This document shows, piece by piece, positions 35,800 to 47,920 of a stretch of 64,000 nt of DNA. Origin of the DNA: Sweltsa coloradensis (taxonomy: Eukaryota > Arthropoda > Insecta > Plecoptera > Chloroperlidae); the NCBI GenBank assembly GCA_024449915.1, contig JAMZAV010000317.1, forward strand, positions 999,501 through 1,063,500. Reading direction: 5' to 3'. Within the stretch, counting starts at the first letter, position 1. The number at the start of each line of letters is the position of its first letter. The position numbers and the translations under genes are program-made. Under the pieces are notes generated by a model that saw only the letters and a list, made by a program, of their open reading frames with translations, did not search any database and was not told where the DNA came from.

Positions 35800-36353
35800 T
35801 TTTTAAAAAAAATAGTAAATCCCCTTTATTGAAATATAATAATACTATAATACACATTAGAGTCTACCCACTCAGTCACTTCAATGATGTTCTGTGGGGG
35901 ACTTTAATTTAAAGCTGATCAAGACAAAATAAAAGAATATTTGTGAAGGGATTCTCTGAAGATACGAATAAGGAGACACAGATTGTGTTACTTGTTTCGT
36001 GCTACGAAAGGAATACACGGATGGAATGAGATTAGTGGGAAAATTGGAAAAAACATACGACTGGAAATGGTAACGAACCTTTCTCTTTGCTCTGCGGAGC
36101 TTGTTCGGTTGGTGGTGGGGGGGGGGGACTTTTGTTGGAGCTTTACACTTGAATTATTGAAAATGGAGTGTTTCCATGCATTACTAGTAACTATGCATTA
36201 TAGCGGACGTGACAAATAATCAAAAAAATATGTAGAAAAACCGAAAAGAAGTTTGTATGAGGTTAGGAGGTGGCTTTTCATGTCCGCTATAATGGTTCAA
36301 TCGCAGCCATCGGTGATCTCAGGTGAAACAAGAATACATCTCATACGACATTT

Positions 36354-36903
36354 TTGGATGAGTGAAGCGAAGACTTCAATTTCACTGACACGCCAAAGAA
36401 TTTAGCTCGGGTGTTTTTTTCTTCTTTTTTCCTTTTTTCTGTCTGTTTGTTCGCGCTTTACCGGGCAAACGGCATATGCGTTCTTGATGAAAATTGGAGT
36501 GGACCTTAAGTATAATCGAAGTAATTTTTCTCGTGAATATCGTACTTTAACGATTTAAAAAAAAATGTAATGTGATACTTTCGTGATATTTGGGCCTATT
36601 CTGACCAAACGGGTGGAGCTACAACATTCATATTTCACATGGACATTAAGGTAATAGTGATGTATTGGTTTTTGAAAGAAAAAGCTGAAAAAGTTAGTCA
36701 GAATTCATATAAAAAAAGATTTTATTATAAGTTTTTGAGATATTTAATATCAATTAACAAGTAACAATAGAAACTTGACAACAATCACCTACAATGCGTT
36801 CAAAAAGCACTAGCAAAAGTAAAGAGATCCCACAAAAACTAAAAACTTACAAAAAAAGCTCATCCTTCAACGCGACTAAAAAGGCGTTTGCGAAGCGGCC
36901 TAG
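36354..36903 (+). mobile_element. Helentron-like element H3
   Basis: Starts TTGGATGAGTGAAGCGAAG and ends GCTCATCCTTCAACGCGACT...GCGTTTGCGAAGCGGCCTAG before T. Close to H1 in its interior (CTGTTTGTTCGC..TTTACCGGGCAAACGG). Confidence 0.7.
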
Positions 36904-37693
36904 TAATTAAAATGATTGATTCTTGGAAACGGGGCAACTACACCGTAACACCACAAATTGATGTAGCCGAATTAAGATAAGCCGAGTCGAGGACGCACCT
37001 TCTTACTAGAACGATTGTTGAATGGAATAAATAGCCAGCTGCAGCGTTGAGGAATCGGGAAACCACAGTGAAAAGTTTCAGAAATTGTTTGTTTTGAGGA
37101 GGTAGATTTAGAAGAACATTTATAATGCTAATGTGATGAACTGAATATTAGGAAAATGGTAAATATAGGTTGACAACTTGCCATCATGTATACTACGTTT
37201 GCAAGGTATACAAATAAATAAAATAAGATAAAACAACCCTGTAGGCACCCTTTGGCACAATTCCCATCAACGCTTTGTCAATGAAACAACCGGTATCGGT
37301 ATGCTATCCATATTTGCGCATTGAATATTTATTTCGCCATAGTCGTTGCTAGCCGTGGGATGAGGCATTTTTCACATTTCACACTTTATTAGGCATGTTC
37401 AAAATTTATACGGTTTGGAATTTCACATAATTCTCAGTTCATTTTCATCTCATGATATTTTATGTTACTCATTTGAGAAAACACAGTTCGTATGATGGCG
37501 AGAAAAGTTTGCAAGATTTACTCAATCTCCCAGCGAAATTTTGAGAACCTTTGATAATAGTAAGGATTAAGTACACCAATGGTCACTGATGAGCATTCAC
37601 CGCCTGACATTCAAAACATGAATCGATAAAAATTATTAATTAAAAATCAAAAGCCTTTATTGTAGTTAAATTAAATGGTACACATTTTCAGAC

Positions 37694-38420
37694 TATTTTC
37701 AATTTAGCTGTGAAGCCGCGGTCTCTAAACGGTTCTTACTCGAACATCGAAGTAAGGCAGCTCAGGGCGTGGTCAGGGGGAGATTGGGTAACCGCTCTGC
37801 GCTCTCTCCTGAAACACGCGAATACCGCTGGCTAAAGCAGATTAGTATTAGTATTAGTAGTTTTAGGGCGCTTTAACAGATAAGATTATTCGCGCCTTCA
37901 AGATAAAACAATTTCTTTAAGTGTGAGTTACCACCACGTATACTTCTTTTCAGAGGGAGAAACGTAAGGAGAGACGTGGGGGGACAAGGGTTGGATAGGC
38001 CTGTGCTGGGCAGAACCAGCCACAAGTGTATGGAGAGGGCAGGGGTTCCCCCACGTCGTGGTTGTCTTCGTCTGTGTCATCATCCCTGTCCGTGTTGTCA
38101 TTGTCGTCGCCGTCGGGGAGGTAGTCAAAGGGAAGGGGAACGTTCCCCGACGACGACCCAGAGCTCGCCATTAGTTTTTGGTAGTGAAACTCCCCTACTC
38201 ACGGGCCAAACCACGAGAAGGTTGCGAGTTGGACTTTGATGGCCCCCTAGAGCAGATGGGGGGAGCATATGGGGTGAGCTTGTGTAACTTTACACAAGCT
38301 CTCGAACCGTAAAGGTGTTGGTCCCATTCGTATTTTTCGGAAGGAGTAGGTTACGTGTCGGTACCGGGTTTCCGCTACTCCCTTCCCTATTAAATTTTCA
38401 CGAGTGGATTTCATTATCCG
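37694..38420 (-). repeat. R-family dispersed repeat, copy R1
   Basis: About 0.7 kb. Its reverse complement shares the segment 37845-38240 with 51335-51722 (copy R2), and its two ends with 30440-30780 (copy R3). It contains an open frame on the minus strand (separate entry). It looks like a mobile element, but no terminal repeats or transposase are recognised. Confidence 0.65.
37950..38171 (-). CDS. acidic 73-aa ORF inside R-family repeat
   Basis: MASSGSSSGNVPLPFDYLPD opens an Asp-rich stretch (DDNDNTDRDDDTDEDN), followed by CGWFCPAQ and a Pro/Leu/Arg tail. The homologous part of copy R2 at 51.4 kb keeps the same bases but is frameshifted and lacks the ATG. It may be an exon of a transposon protein. 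No family recognised, and coding status is uncertain. Confidence 0.3.
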   Translation of the reverse strand: MASSGSSSGNVPLPFDYLPDGDDNDNTDRDDDTDEDNHDVGEPLPSPYTCGWFCPAQAYPTLVPPRLSLRFSL

Positions 38421-38429
38421 TTGCAAATA

Positions 38430-39820
38430 GAGACTTAATAATAACAATAACTGTTTGAAAAGGAAACACATTTTTTTCTGAGACTCATATAAAACGAATC
38501 GAGTTATATCTTACTTCCGTTGCGATACTCAGTCGCTTAGCTTCCTCGTCTGACCAATAATCACCCAAAATTTGTATGGAGAGCAAGTGTGGGACCAAAA
38601 TTATTAGATATTTAAGATCCCATTATTATTGATTGGTAATATCAAATTATTTAAATTGCAAATTTAATTTTGTCAATCTTTGAAAGGACGCAGTTCAGGC
38701 GAAGTAATGTAGTATAGATACACGTTTGTAAGTTTGTAAAGCTTGGCTGTCTTCTCACAACTTTGTTGTTCACTGGGATAAGTGAACGTAGATCAAACCC
38801 TCCATAACAATTCAACGGTTACCGCAATGATCAACCTAAGCTGAGCATTCATGACATTTCGTCAAATTAATAAGATAGATAGTGATGGTAAAATCAAGGT
38901 TAAACTTAAAACCATTACTATATTGGTGAAAACATACAAGCTAGTCTTGGGGAAACGTTAAAGGCAGTTTGGCCAAATGGTAGGAAATATGTCAACCTTG
39001 ACAGCAAAACATATTCTTATACAAAAGAAGCGAATGTTACAAAATAAACATCATGTTTATAACATCAACCATAGTCTCAAATTCAATATTATATGCTAGA
39101 AATAACTTTAAGCTCGTTTGCTCGACTATCAACGACTTCAGCGGTTTTTCTCTATCGTTAAAGTGGCATTTTAAGTGTGTAGGCAATTGATTGTCTTTTA
39201 TACTAGTAATTTATCATTCGCGCAAGATTTTGTGTACACAAAATACTCCAATTAAAATTCCAAGTGGCTTATTATTGGTGCACGTGCAAAGACGCACGTG
39301 CAAAAGGAATTCTAGGAATAAGTGCGACGAAAGTGATAACATCGGATAAAGTTAATAATATTTCCTGCCGATCACAATAATGTTATGTAACGCACGAACA
39401 TATTGTGGCGCTTTAATCCGTTTGTAGCATCAATTCAAGGGTTTGAGGCGATGGGCTTCAGAAGTTTTGGTTTACCATATTATTATTATCATACCATCGT
39501 CTAGATGGAAATGTATAGCGACAATCATTACCACCTACAAAAAAGTTTGATTATCAATACGGAAAATCTAAAAAAAAAAATATATATATCCATGGTCAAA
39601 ATATGAAAGAAAAGGAAGTTCTGAGTGACAATATACTATTCGTTGACCGTCTAATTTATTTGTCAAAACACCTGACATTGTAATATTATTCAATGCATTT
39701 TATGTTGATGACCCTGTATATAAACTTGTTCTACTAAACGTTTGCAAACAATATAATATCTGTTGAAAAACGGTTGCTATCCGTGCCGGGTACGATAATG
39801 TAATAATTTGGTTAATTAGC
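38430..39820. other. intergenic, B to C
   Basis: No gene or clear repeat seen. CACGTGCAAAGACGCACGTGCAAAAGG at 39280-39306 is a short direct repeat. Confidence 0.5.
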
Positions 39821-39824
39821 ACGT

Positions 39825-39832
39825 TATATAAT
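39825..39832 (+). promoter_or_regulatory. candidate TATA box of gene C
   Basis: TATATAAT lies 75 nt before the ATG of exon 1, similar to the 66-nt TATA-to-ATG distance in gene D. The initiator is not clear. Confidence 0.45.
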
Positions 39833-39899
39833 GTATCTCCGATAATATAACCCGCCACTTAGTACACGACACAAACAGTTTCAGATTAAAGAAGCTACA

Positions 39900-39935
39900 A
39901 TGAAGAGGTTTTTAGTGACAGCAATCGTAATAACA
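39900..39935 (+). CDS. gene C exon 1: signal-peptide start
   Basis: ATG plus 11 codons (MKRFLVTAIVIT), then GTAAGA. Joined in phase 0 to exon 2 it gives a textbook signal peptide, MKRFLVTAIVIT/VLVLESVFGA, with cleavage expected after GA. The 36-nt length and donor are the same as in gene D, which supports this short exon despite its size. It is too short for ORF finding and was located by analogy with D. Confidence 0.75.
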
Positions 39936-40365
39936 GTAAGACACAAAATTAACATAGGTACACCATACGATAGTTATTAAATGTTTTAAGGAGATATTAT
40001 CCCACAAAATGATATTTTAATACATAATCAGTACAGTGGCGGATCCAAGGGGGGATTTTAATTTTTTTAAATTTTATTCAATGATGATTAAAACAATCTT
40101 GCAACGTGATGATAACTACCAAACTGTATGGTAAATCTAATGAAACTTATTGAATTGAAATATACCCTCTCTTTAACCATTTAACACGTCTTGACAAAGC
40201 TTCATTAAAAGTTCCCTAAGGGGCTGAGCTAGGGGCCGCGCCCCCAGACCTTCTGGCGTTGCGTTACGCTAATACGATCGCCAACCCCATACAAAGGTCC
40301 TGGATACGCCTCTAAATCATTTTTTACGAATACCTGTGGTTTCGAAAAAGTTTTTATACTAATTC

Positions 40366-40623
40366 GACGTCCGTGTGCATGAACTGGTTTCAAAACGATT
40401 TCAAAACGTTTTCAAAACTGGATTTCGATGTTAGGCGTACTTTTATCTGGGTGGCAGTGAAGTTGGTGTATACAAGGCGGTTTTGAAAACAGTTTTGAAG
40501 TCAAACCCGTGAAGAATGGTTTTGACTTGAAACCGATACAAACCTTGTTTCGAAGCGAATACATGAGGTTTTCAAAGCTCAAAGCGTTTTGAAATCGATT
40601 TCATATCCGCATGTACACGTAGT
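40366..40623. repeat. inverted-repeat element, 258 bp
   Basis: ACGTCCGTGTGCATGAA at the left and TTCATATCCGCATGTACACGT at the right are imperfect inverted repeats. The interior is built of GTTTTGAAA/TTTCAAAAC motifs in both orientations. MITE-like; no ORF. Confidence 0.6.
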
Positions 40624-40801
40624 CAGTTTAATAAATTAAATCTTGTTTCAGTGAAAACACGATTTTTAAGCGGTTTTTTTATTCTGAAATTGGCGGAAAT
40701 TGGCGTTTTGAGAAATAGTGCCCTTTAAGAGGAGTCGCTGAGGCTGGCGCGGAGACGAGTTTAAGCGCTTAGCTTTCTGTTTTAATTTAATAATTTAATA
40801 A

Positions 40802-41456
40802 TTGGATGATCGTAACGAGCGTAGCGAGCGAAGTGAAGATTCCATTCCACTACACTGGAGAAAAAAAATCCGTAATGTTTTTATTTTTTTTCTTCTTTTT
40901 TCTTTCTGTTTGTATTTTTGTGTTTTTAACACGATTCCGGCCAAACCGATATTACAATTGTGATAGAATTTTCTGTAGGCCTTTGAAATTTCTGAACTTA
41001 GAACTGCCACGTTTTTGAGCGCAATCGAAAAATTATTTCTCATGAAAATCGCAATTTTACGATTTTTTTCGATTTTTTTTAAATCTCTTCGACTTTGACA
41101 TAATATATAACTCCTACATGCTTTATCCGATTGCAATGATTTTTTTTCAAAGAACCTTAGTTGTATGATTTAATATATTCGTGTGAAATTTGAGGTTAAT
41201 TGAAAAATCATTTTTAACGCGTATCGTAATTTTACGTTTCTTTTAAAATTAAAATTACATCAAGCAGGCGGTGACCTAACCAAAGAACATCCAAAGAAAC
41301 TCGTGAGTCCCATGAAGCGAATTTTTCACTTGTTGTCTCCAATATTGCTTTTTTTGGTAGCCATTTGAAACTGAATAACACATGGCAGCTCAATGAACCA
41401 ATTACGCTCATCCAACAACGTGCCGGAAAAAGCATTTGCGAAGCTAAGCTTCCTAG
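40802..41456 (+). mobile_element. Helentron-like element H4
   Basis: TTGGATGATCGTAACGAGCG at the start; CGCTCATCCAACAACGTGCC...GCTAAGCTTCCTAG at the end, followed by TT. Lies in gene C intron 1. Confidence 0.75.
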
Positions 41457-42296
41457 TTATAAATAAATAAAATAAGTACGTAGCGTCTGTGTTCATATCT
41501 ATCCACCTATCTGTAGGATATATCTGGCACCCAACGAAATCGGATTTTTAGTGCAGTCCCTGGCCATAAGACCTGTAAGTATTTCGACCAGGATGGACTT
41601 TCTCTTCTGATCATGTAAACCTGAAGGATACAAAAAGTGTTGGGTAGACATCTGGCATTCCGTGCATAAGTTTTTTACGATGCCATCTTGTTTTGTACAA
41701 ATGTGACTTGAACACGATCTTGGTTTTCATACATTGTCAATAGCTTTTATTATAGCTGTAGGCCTAATAAATCTGGCGTAATAACTGGATTCTTCATGAA
41801 ATTTCTAATTTTATAATATCAATTTAGTCATCGTGGGAACTGGGAACATCATGGGATTATTTATGGAAAATTAAATATTTTTAGTCCTGCAGATTAGTTC
41901 AACGTGTACGTCAAATTGTGCGTTTCATGATAGACATAAAATTTTGCACAAGGAACGTTATGTAATGCTAGGGCTTGCCTTGACGTGCTTGCGAATAACC
42001 ACATATTATATTAGCCATATACTTAGTTTTTAATTTTTGAAATCTGTAAGAATAAATTAAAGGCTGTGTTATTCAGTGTTATTTTTTAAAATTTAACTAA
42101 AGCTAGTTTAACTTGCAATCTGGGACAAACGGACAACCATTTTGTTTGTATAAGCCTAGGCCTACTTGAAAATGTGTTCCTGTTTAATTCTAGCCTGTGA
42201 ACTTTCCTACTGCCATGTTGCCTACAAATATATAAACCATTGTGCTAACGAAGTTTTCATGCTTTCTATATTAGATGGTTAACCATACTTGCATTG
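41457..42296 (+). other. gene C intron 1, middle
   Basis: AT-rich; no supported feature. Confidence 0.5.
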
Positions 42297-43086
42297 TTGG
42301 ATGAGCGTAGCGAGCGTAGCGAGCGAAGCGAGCGAAGCGAAGATTCCATTTCACTACACTGGAGAAAAAAATCCGGAATGTTTTTTTTTTCTTTCTTTCT
42401 TTCTTTTTTTTTGTATTTTTGTGTGTCTGTTAACACGATTCCGGCTAAACCGATACTCCGATTGCGATGAAATTTTATGGAGGTCTTCGAAATCTCTGAA
42501 CTTAGAACTGCCACGTTTTTGAGCGCAATCGGGAAATTTTTTCTTATAAAAAACGCAATTTTACGATTTTTTTCGATTTTTAAAAAATTTCTTCGACCTC
42601 TAACACCTACATGCTTTATCCGATTGTAATGATTTTTTCACAGAACCTTAATTTTATGAATTAAGATATTCGTGTGAAATTTGAGCGTAATCGAAAAATT
42701 TATTCTCATGAAAATCGAAATTTTACGGGGTTTTTTCTTTTTTAAAACAATTCTTTGACTTATAACACCTACATGCTTTATCCTATTGTAATGATTTTTT
42801 CACAGAACCTTAATTTCATGAATTAATGTACTCGTATTAAATTTGAGCGCAATCGAATAATTATTTCTTATGAAAATTGCAATTTTACGATTTTTTTATT
42901 TTTTTTAAATTACGATGAATTAAAAAAATTAAATTAATTTTTATTTAATTTTATTTAATTTAAAAAAAAATTTCGACTAAGTAATGATTTTTGCACAGAA
43001 CAACAGAAAATCCGCGTAACACATGGCAGCTCAATGCACCAATTACGCTCATCCAACAACGCGGCGGGACTTAAGCGTTTTCCTAG
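42297..43086 (+). mobile_element. Helentron-like element H5
   Basis: TTGGATGAGCGTAGCGAGCG... to CGCTCATCCAACAACGCGGCGGGACTTAAGCGTTTTCCTAG, followed by TT. The interior has four to five tandem diverged ~125-bp blocks with ACACCTACATGCTTTATCCGA. This is the fullest copy. Confidence 0.8.
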
Positions 43087-43682
43087 TTAATTTTGTTCAC
43101 AACCATATTGTGTGATCTCAACGTAGGACCTACGACCCTGGTCTGCCAGTGTATTTGAACGCTGTTCTACTTTCTAAAGTGACGCGACCCGACCAACTCA
43201 TTCGTTCTTCCTGTTGTCGTAGTTCTATCTTTCAGCGAAGAATATGTGGCATATTACTTAAGTTTATGTTATTTTGTTTTTCTAAAATCTTATTTTAATT
43301 ATAGTGTTTTATTATTTTCGTTGAGATTTCTGGTAATGGTGGTAACTTGTAAAAATTAATTAATTGACCAAGATGGGGTTGTCTTACAATTCATCTTTTT
43401 TATATTTTTATCTTTCTTCACTAAAATCTGGTTCTTTTAAAACAAGTCTGTGACTCTGTCATATTTATTTGATATGATTACCTTCTATATACACACATTT
43501 TTATGCACACGTTCCAATCAATATATTTTCATTGATATTCTATTTTTTGCCAATGCTATTACGAAATCAGAATCACTGTTATTATTTGTGTGCACTTATG
43601 ATATCTTTATTTTATTTATCGCCCTACTTTTGTAGAAGATTGAAGTAAAGTTTGTGTAAAGTGCGTATTTTTTAATTTCTAG

Positions 43683-43778
43683 GTTTTGGTTCTTGAAAGT
43701 GTTTTTGGCGCAGACAACCGAGAGGGGCGCCCAAACATCAACCCTAAGGGTTCCAAAAAGGTCAAAGAGAGCACTCAG
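43683..43778 (+). CDS. gene C exon 2: end of signal peptide and linker
   Basis: 96 nt between TTTCTAG and GTAACT, phase 0 both sides: VLVLESVFGADNREGRPNIN then PKGSKKVKESTQ. The first ten residues complete the signal peptide (cleavage likely after FGA). The mature N-terminus is a basic, polar linker unlike those of B and D except for the SKKVK..TQ end shared with B. Confidence 0.82.
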
Positions 43779-44104
43779 GTAACTCATCTGTACTGTTAAC
43801 TGTAGATAAATGTAACATTTCGTTCTTATTTTGTAGCACCTTAACAATAAACTTTGTTGCATGTTTTTTTCTTCACATCATCGAAATCTTGTGCTTGTGG
43901 CAATGGACAACAGTTTGTGTTTGGTAAAGCCTGAATTACACTATTACAATATCACATTTACACGGACGTTGAATTCAAATCATCTAAAGCTGGATTCATA
44001 ACAGTTCAGTATGAAGCGTTGGCTGCGTGGTTCTGCCGGAAGTTCACGACCTTGCGGAGAAACAACGAATCCACTGCCTGTGTACACTTTGTGTCGGGGC
44101 TGTT

Positions 44105-44796
44105 TTTAAGCGAGCGAAGCGAGCGTTTCCATTTGACTCTGCCGGAAAAATTAGTCACTGGTTTTTTTTTTTTTTTTTTTGTTTTTTTTTTTTTTGTTTG
44201 TATGTCTCGCGATAACGTTCGAACGGAGGCTCGGATCAAGTTGAAATTTTCACCATCCGCAAGCTTTGTTCTCGATTGAATGCCATTAGTTTTGTGGCAA
44301 AATCGTTCAAAAAGTTAAAAAGTTACATTAAAGTTAATCGAAAGCTTTTTTTTCAAACAACCGGCGACAAAATCTGAGATAGCCAAATCATTTAGAATGT
44401 CCGTCCGGTCACGAATATGTTAATTTTAGTTTGATCCGATAAGTAGTGTAGATGGAAATTACATTATAACAAAAGTAACGTTGCCATGGCAACGAAAAGA
44501 CGCGCGAAGTTTCTAATGCACTGCCACTAGAAGTAATCAAAATACTTTCGAGGAAGCAGTCTATTATTTGTCAACAAAGAGTTTAAATAACTGTTTTCCC
44601 AAGGAGTCAATGTCCTCTAGATGGCGGTGGATTTTAAAGTAAAGATTTAAACACGGGTTTACCCAAATACCTTGGCAATAATAAATAATACTGGAAACGC
44701 GAACGTCGTAAATTTTTAAATTTAAAAAAATGTGCAATGTGGGTCTAGCTATAGCACGTGCTCGCTTATCAACGCGTCCAACTGAGCGTTTCCTAG
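44105..44796 (+). mobile_element. Helentron-like element, second subfamily
   Basis: Starts TTAAGCGAGCGAAGCGAGCG and ends GCTCGCTTATCAACGCGTCCAACTGAGCGTTTCCTAG before T. The inverted pair is TTAAGCGAGC/GCTCGCTTA, different from TTGGATGAGC, but the AACGC...GCGTT hairpin and CTAG end are shared. It carries a ~30-base T tract at 44161-44195. Confidence 0.65.
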
Positions 44797-45280
44797 TATT
44801 ATTTTTATTATTACTAAATATAAAAGAAATACAAACAAACATCAAATAAAGTCCTTTTCCAAAGCCAAGCAGCTTGGAACCAAGCCTAGTTTGCAGATCA
44901 AACCACGTAGATTATACAAGGCCTACTGAATGATGTAGCTTGCTTTTACGATCTTTGTGGCTATGAATATCTACAGTGTTGCTTGTGCATCATTCGGACG
45001 CAAAAAGCTCTATCTGGATCATCTTTGCAATGCGGTCACACGAGCTGGTGAACGGCCGAGAGGCGAATTTAGCTTCGTGATCTAGAAGACCGTGGTCAAT
45101 TTCATTCATAAACAACGCTATCTACAGGGTTATGACGTCACACGTTTTTTCACAATAAAATCGCGGGAAAGAGTAAACCTAAAACTTTGTACCTCTGTGG
45201 AATAGACAGTTTTTACTTAAGAGTGTTATAAACTACGGCGATGGTGTTTTTAAGTGAATATCTACTGATTCTGATTGCAG
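44797..45280 (+). other. gene C intron 2, last part
   Basis: No feature recognised before the acceptor CTGATTGCAG. Confidence 0.5.
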
Positions 45281-45521
45281 AAGTTCCGCTCCTTCTTGTT
45301 TGGGTGTCCTGGTCTGGAGCCAGATGAAGTGAACATCACGTGCAGGCATGAGAAGCTAGAGGAGAAGCGCGGGGCGGGCATGGATTGCACCAAGAGGGTC
45401 CCGCCCAACACCAGGGCCACCTTCCAGAGCTGCCCCAACGGGACGGAGCGCGCCGAGGCCTACGCGGTCATCACGTGCAAGTTCGGCGGGAAGTGGGACA
45501 ACAACATGTTCACGTGCGATG
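45281..45521 (+). CDS. gene C exon 3: six-cysteine CCP-like domain
   Basis: 241 nt, phase 0 in and 1 out, donor GTGGGT. It encodes 80 residues beginning KFRSFLFGCPGLEPDEVNIT. All six cysteines, the GGKWDN before the last Cys and the basic EKLEEKRGAG stretch match genes A and B. It carries an NGT sequon absent from the others. The exon is distinctly GC-rich relative to its introns, which supports selection on the protein. Role as in gene A: extracellular binding module placed N-terminal to the mucin stalk. Confidence 0.9.
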
Positions 45522-46962
45522 GTGGGTTAGTTAGGGTCATGCTGCGGCCGGACTTAATGGTCCAGAATATGTTGCCCGGGTTTTCGATCGAAACTGTGTC
45601 AGTAACATATAGTAATCCGTCATTTTAAGTATTGTAAATGTGCACCTTGGTGAATAAAAGGGTTGTCAAGTTTGCATCACATCACTTTATTAAAATTGCA
45701 TATTTAAAAATAAATTATGAAATTATAAATTTTAATTATTTTTAAACATGATTTTTTTTTTGTAGAACTAGAAAAGATTTCTTTCCTCGCGTCTCGCGTG
45801 CATTGGATCCATTATGTGTTTATTTTGGAAGATAATTCTCCAAAAGTATTTCCGGAGAAAACATTCTCTCAATACATCAAGGAAGCTAGCATAATATTTT
45901 GGTAAATATTAGTAGAGTATTGTACACAATTCGTCAAAAGTCTGAAGTTCAAATAATGAATGCTCTCGCGTCCCGGAAAAATTCTAGGATTCTAGACACG
46001 CTGCTGCTTTATTGGAAGTTTGCCGATAGTGACGTCACCGGCGGGCTAGTCCTAGCCAATCAGCGGCCCCTAATTTAAAATACTGATGCCGCCTGCATCA
46101 GCATTATTTCGATGGAGCACACGTTTCACATAACAACAAAAAGAAAGTCGTAACCATGTCTAGGCATGCGCCTTCTATGAAGTTATGTGATACAATAGGC
46201 TATTTTACATGACCTTTTTAAAGTTGCACTTATGATTCTACATTTATGAAGAGTTTCAGATTTTTTTTGTCCCGATTTTAATTTTTTAAATTAAAAATCT
46301 CTTTTCGAAAACTACGTAAAAACTCCTTTCCAAATCTGGGGCGTAATGAGGCTCTATAAAGGGCAAGGTCTTCTTTATTCTGTGCAATTAAACGTTAAGA
46401 TAATACCTTTGGAATAGCAAGTGCACTAAATTTTCCCTCGGCAACAATACAAAAGACTGGGGTGGCGCAGTTTTGCCACGCTAGCTAGGCCATGAGACCT
46501 TGCTTTGACAGGGTCCCAGTTTTTTGTTTTATTGCTCAAATCTTATCTTTACTCTTGATCGTGTCCTTTCGAATATGATAACGGGTAATAAAAAACTTAT
46601 TATTAATCGATTTTCACAGCCTAGTGTAATGCACTTGTGTTAAATCTTAAATAAAATCAAGCCAAAATTATATCTTGATTTTGCCATCGCCCGCGTAGTG
46701 ACCAATGACAGCGTGATTCACAGTATGTTCCAAAACCGGACGCGCACACAATATCAATATCAAAACATGTTTTACCTTCAGAAATAAAATATGCTTCTTT
46801 TAAATCTAAAATTTATCTGAATAATAATATGTTTTTCTAATTCATATCACATCATTGCAAATAAGTACCTTCATTTTCATCATTTTCGATGAGGTTTGTT
46901 TCAAATCAAAATTATCAGACATTTTCATATAGCAACATTTTCATTGCTACTTAACTTTTCAG
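45522..46962 (+). other. gene C intron 3
   Basis: AT-rich sequence with no ORF or clear repeat in 1.4 kb. Confidence 0.5.
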
Positions 46963-47920
46963 AAAAGGAACCTGAAACGACAATTCCTACTACGACAACA
47001 AAGAAAACCACAACAACAACCAAGAAACCAACCACAACAACCAAGAAACCGCTAACAACAATCAAGAAACCGCATGCAACAACCAAACCTACAAATACAA
47101 CAACAAAGCCTTAACTACAAACGCTACTACGGCTCTCCTCCAACTACCACCACTGTTCCCATGGTCAACTCCACTAATGCAACGGGGATACCCCTTGTGG
47201 ATACAACCACGCCCGTGGTCACGACCACTGCTGTTCCTGTTACCAACTTAACGGCTGCTTCCATCACCATTGCTGCTCCAACATCTGCTGTACAGAATAC
47301 TGCAAATATGACATCACAATCTACTCCCCCAATGAGCACAATCCTAAATACTACTACCATTGCAACAATTACATCACTAACAGATACTACAACTACCATG
47401 ACTCCAAAAACTAGTACTACTCCTGCTTTTACTACGACTATCATGGCAACAACCACAATTTTCGCAGATACTACAACAACGGTGACGCCAAAACCTAGTA
47501 CCACTACTGACACTACTACTACTCCCATAGCAACAACTACCACAATTCCTGCTGCTACAACTACTCCAGAAACTAGTACTACACCTGCTGCTACTACAAC
47601 TATCATGGCAACAACTACCACAATTCCTGCTGCTACTACAACTATCATGGCAACAACTACCACAATTCCTGCTGCTACTACTACTACCATGGCAACAAAT
47701 ACCACTATAACGGTAATTAACACCACGACCCCAGCTAGTACAACGACCACTACCACAGATACTACCACCGTGACCCCAACTAATACAACTACCACAAGCA
47801 CGAACACTTCTACGGTGGCAACTCCTACAACCGACACAACGCCAACTACAATCACCCTGCCAACAACCACAACGAGTACTGCTTCAACAACATCGGCACC
47901 AGCCACATCTCCACCAATAG
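46963..47920 (+). CDS. gene C exon 4: Thr-rich mucin-like stalk with a frame break
   Basis: After TTTTCAG the phase-1 frame reads EKEPETTIPTTTTKKTTTT and a KPTTTTKK repeat, then meets TAA at 47112. The mucin frame continues one base off, from about 47135 (GSPPTTTTVPMVN) to the donor GTAAGT at 47921, where the phase is again 1 as in gene A. The 958-nt length is one more than a multiple of three, consistent with a net +1 indel at about 47110-47140. The later part has a tandem unit of about 15-16 residues (PAATTTIMATTTTI) in two to three copies. O-glycosylated extracellular stalk by composition. As printed the product is truncated before the CTLD. Confidence 0.82.
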
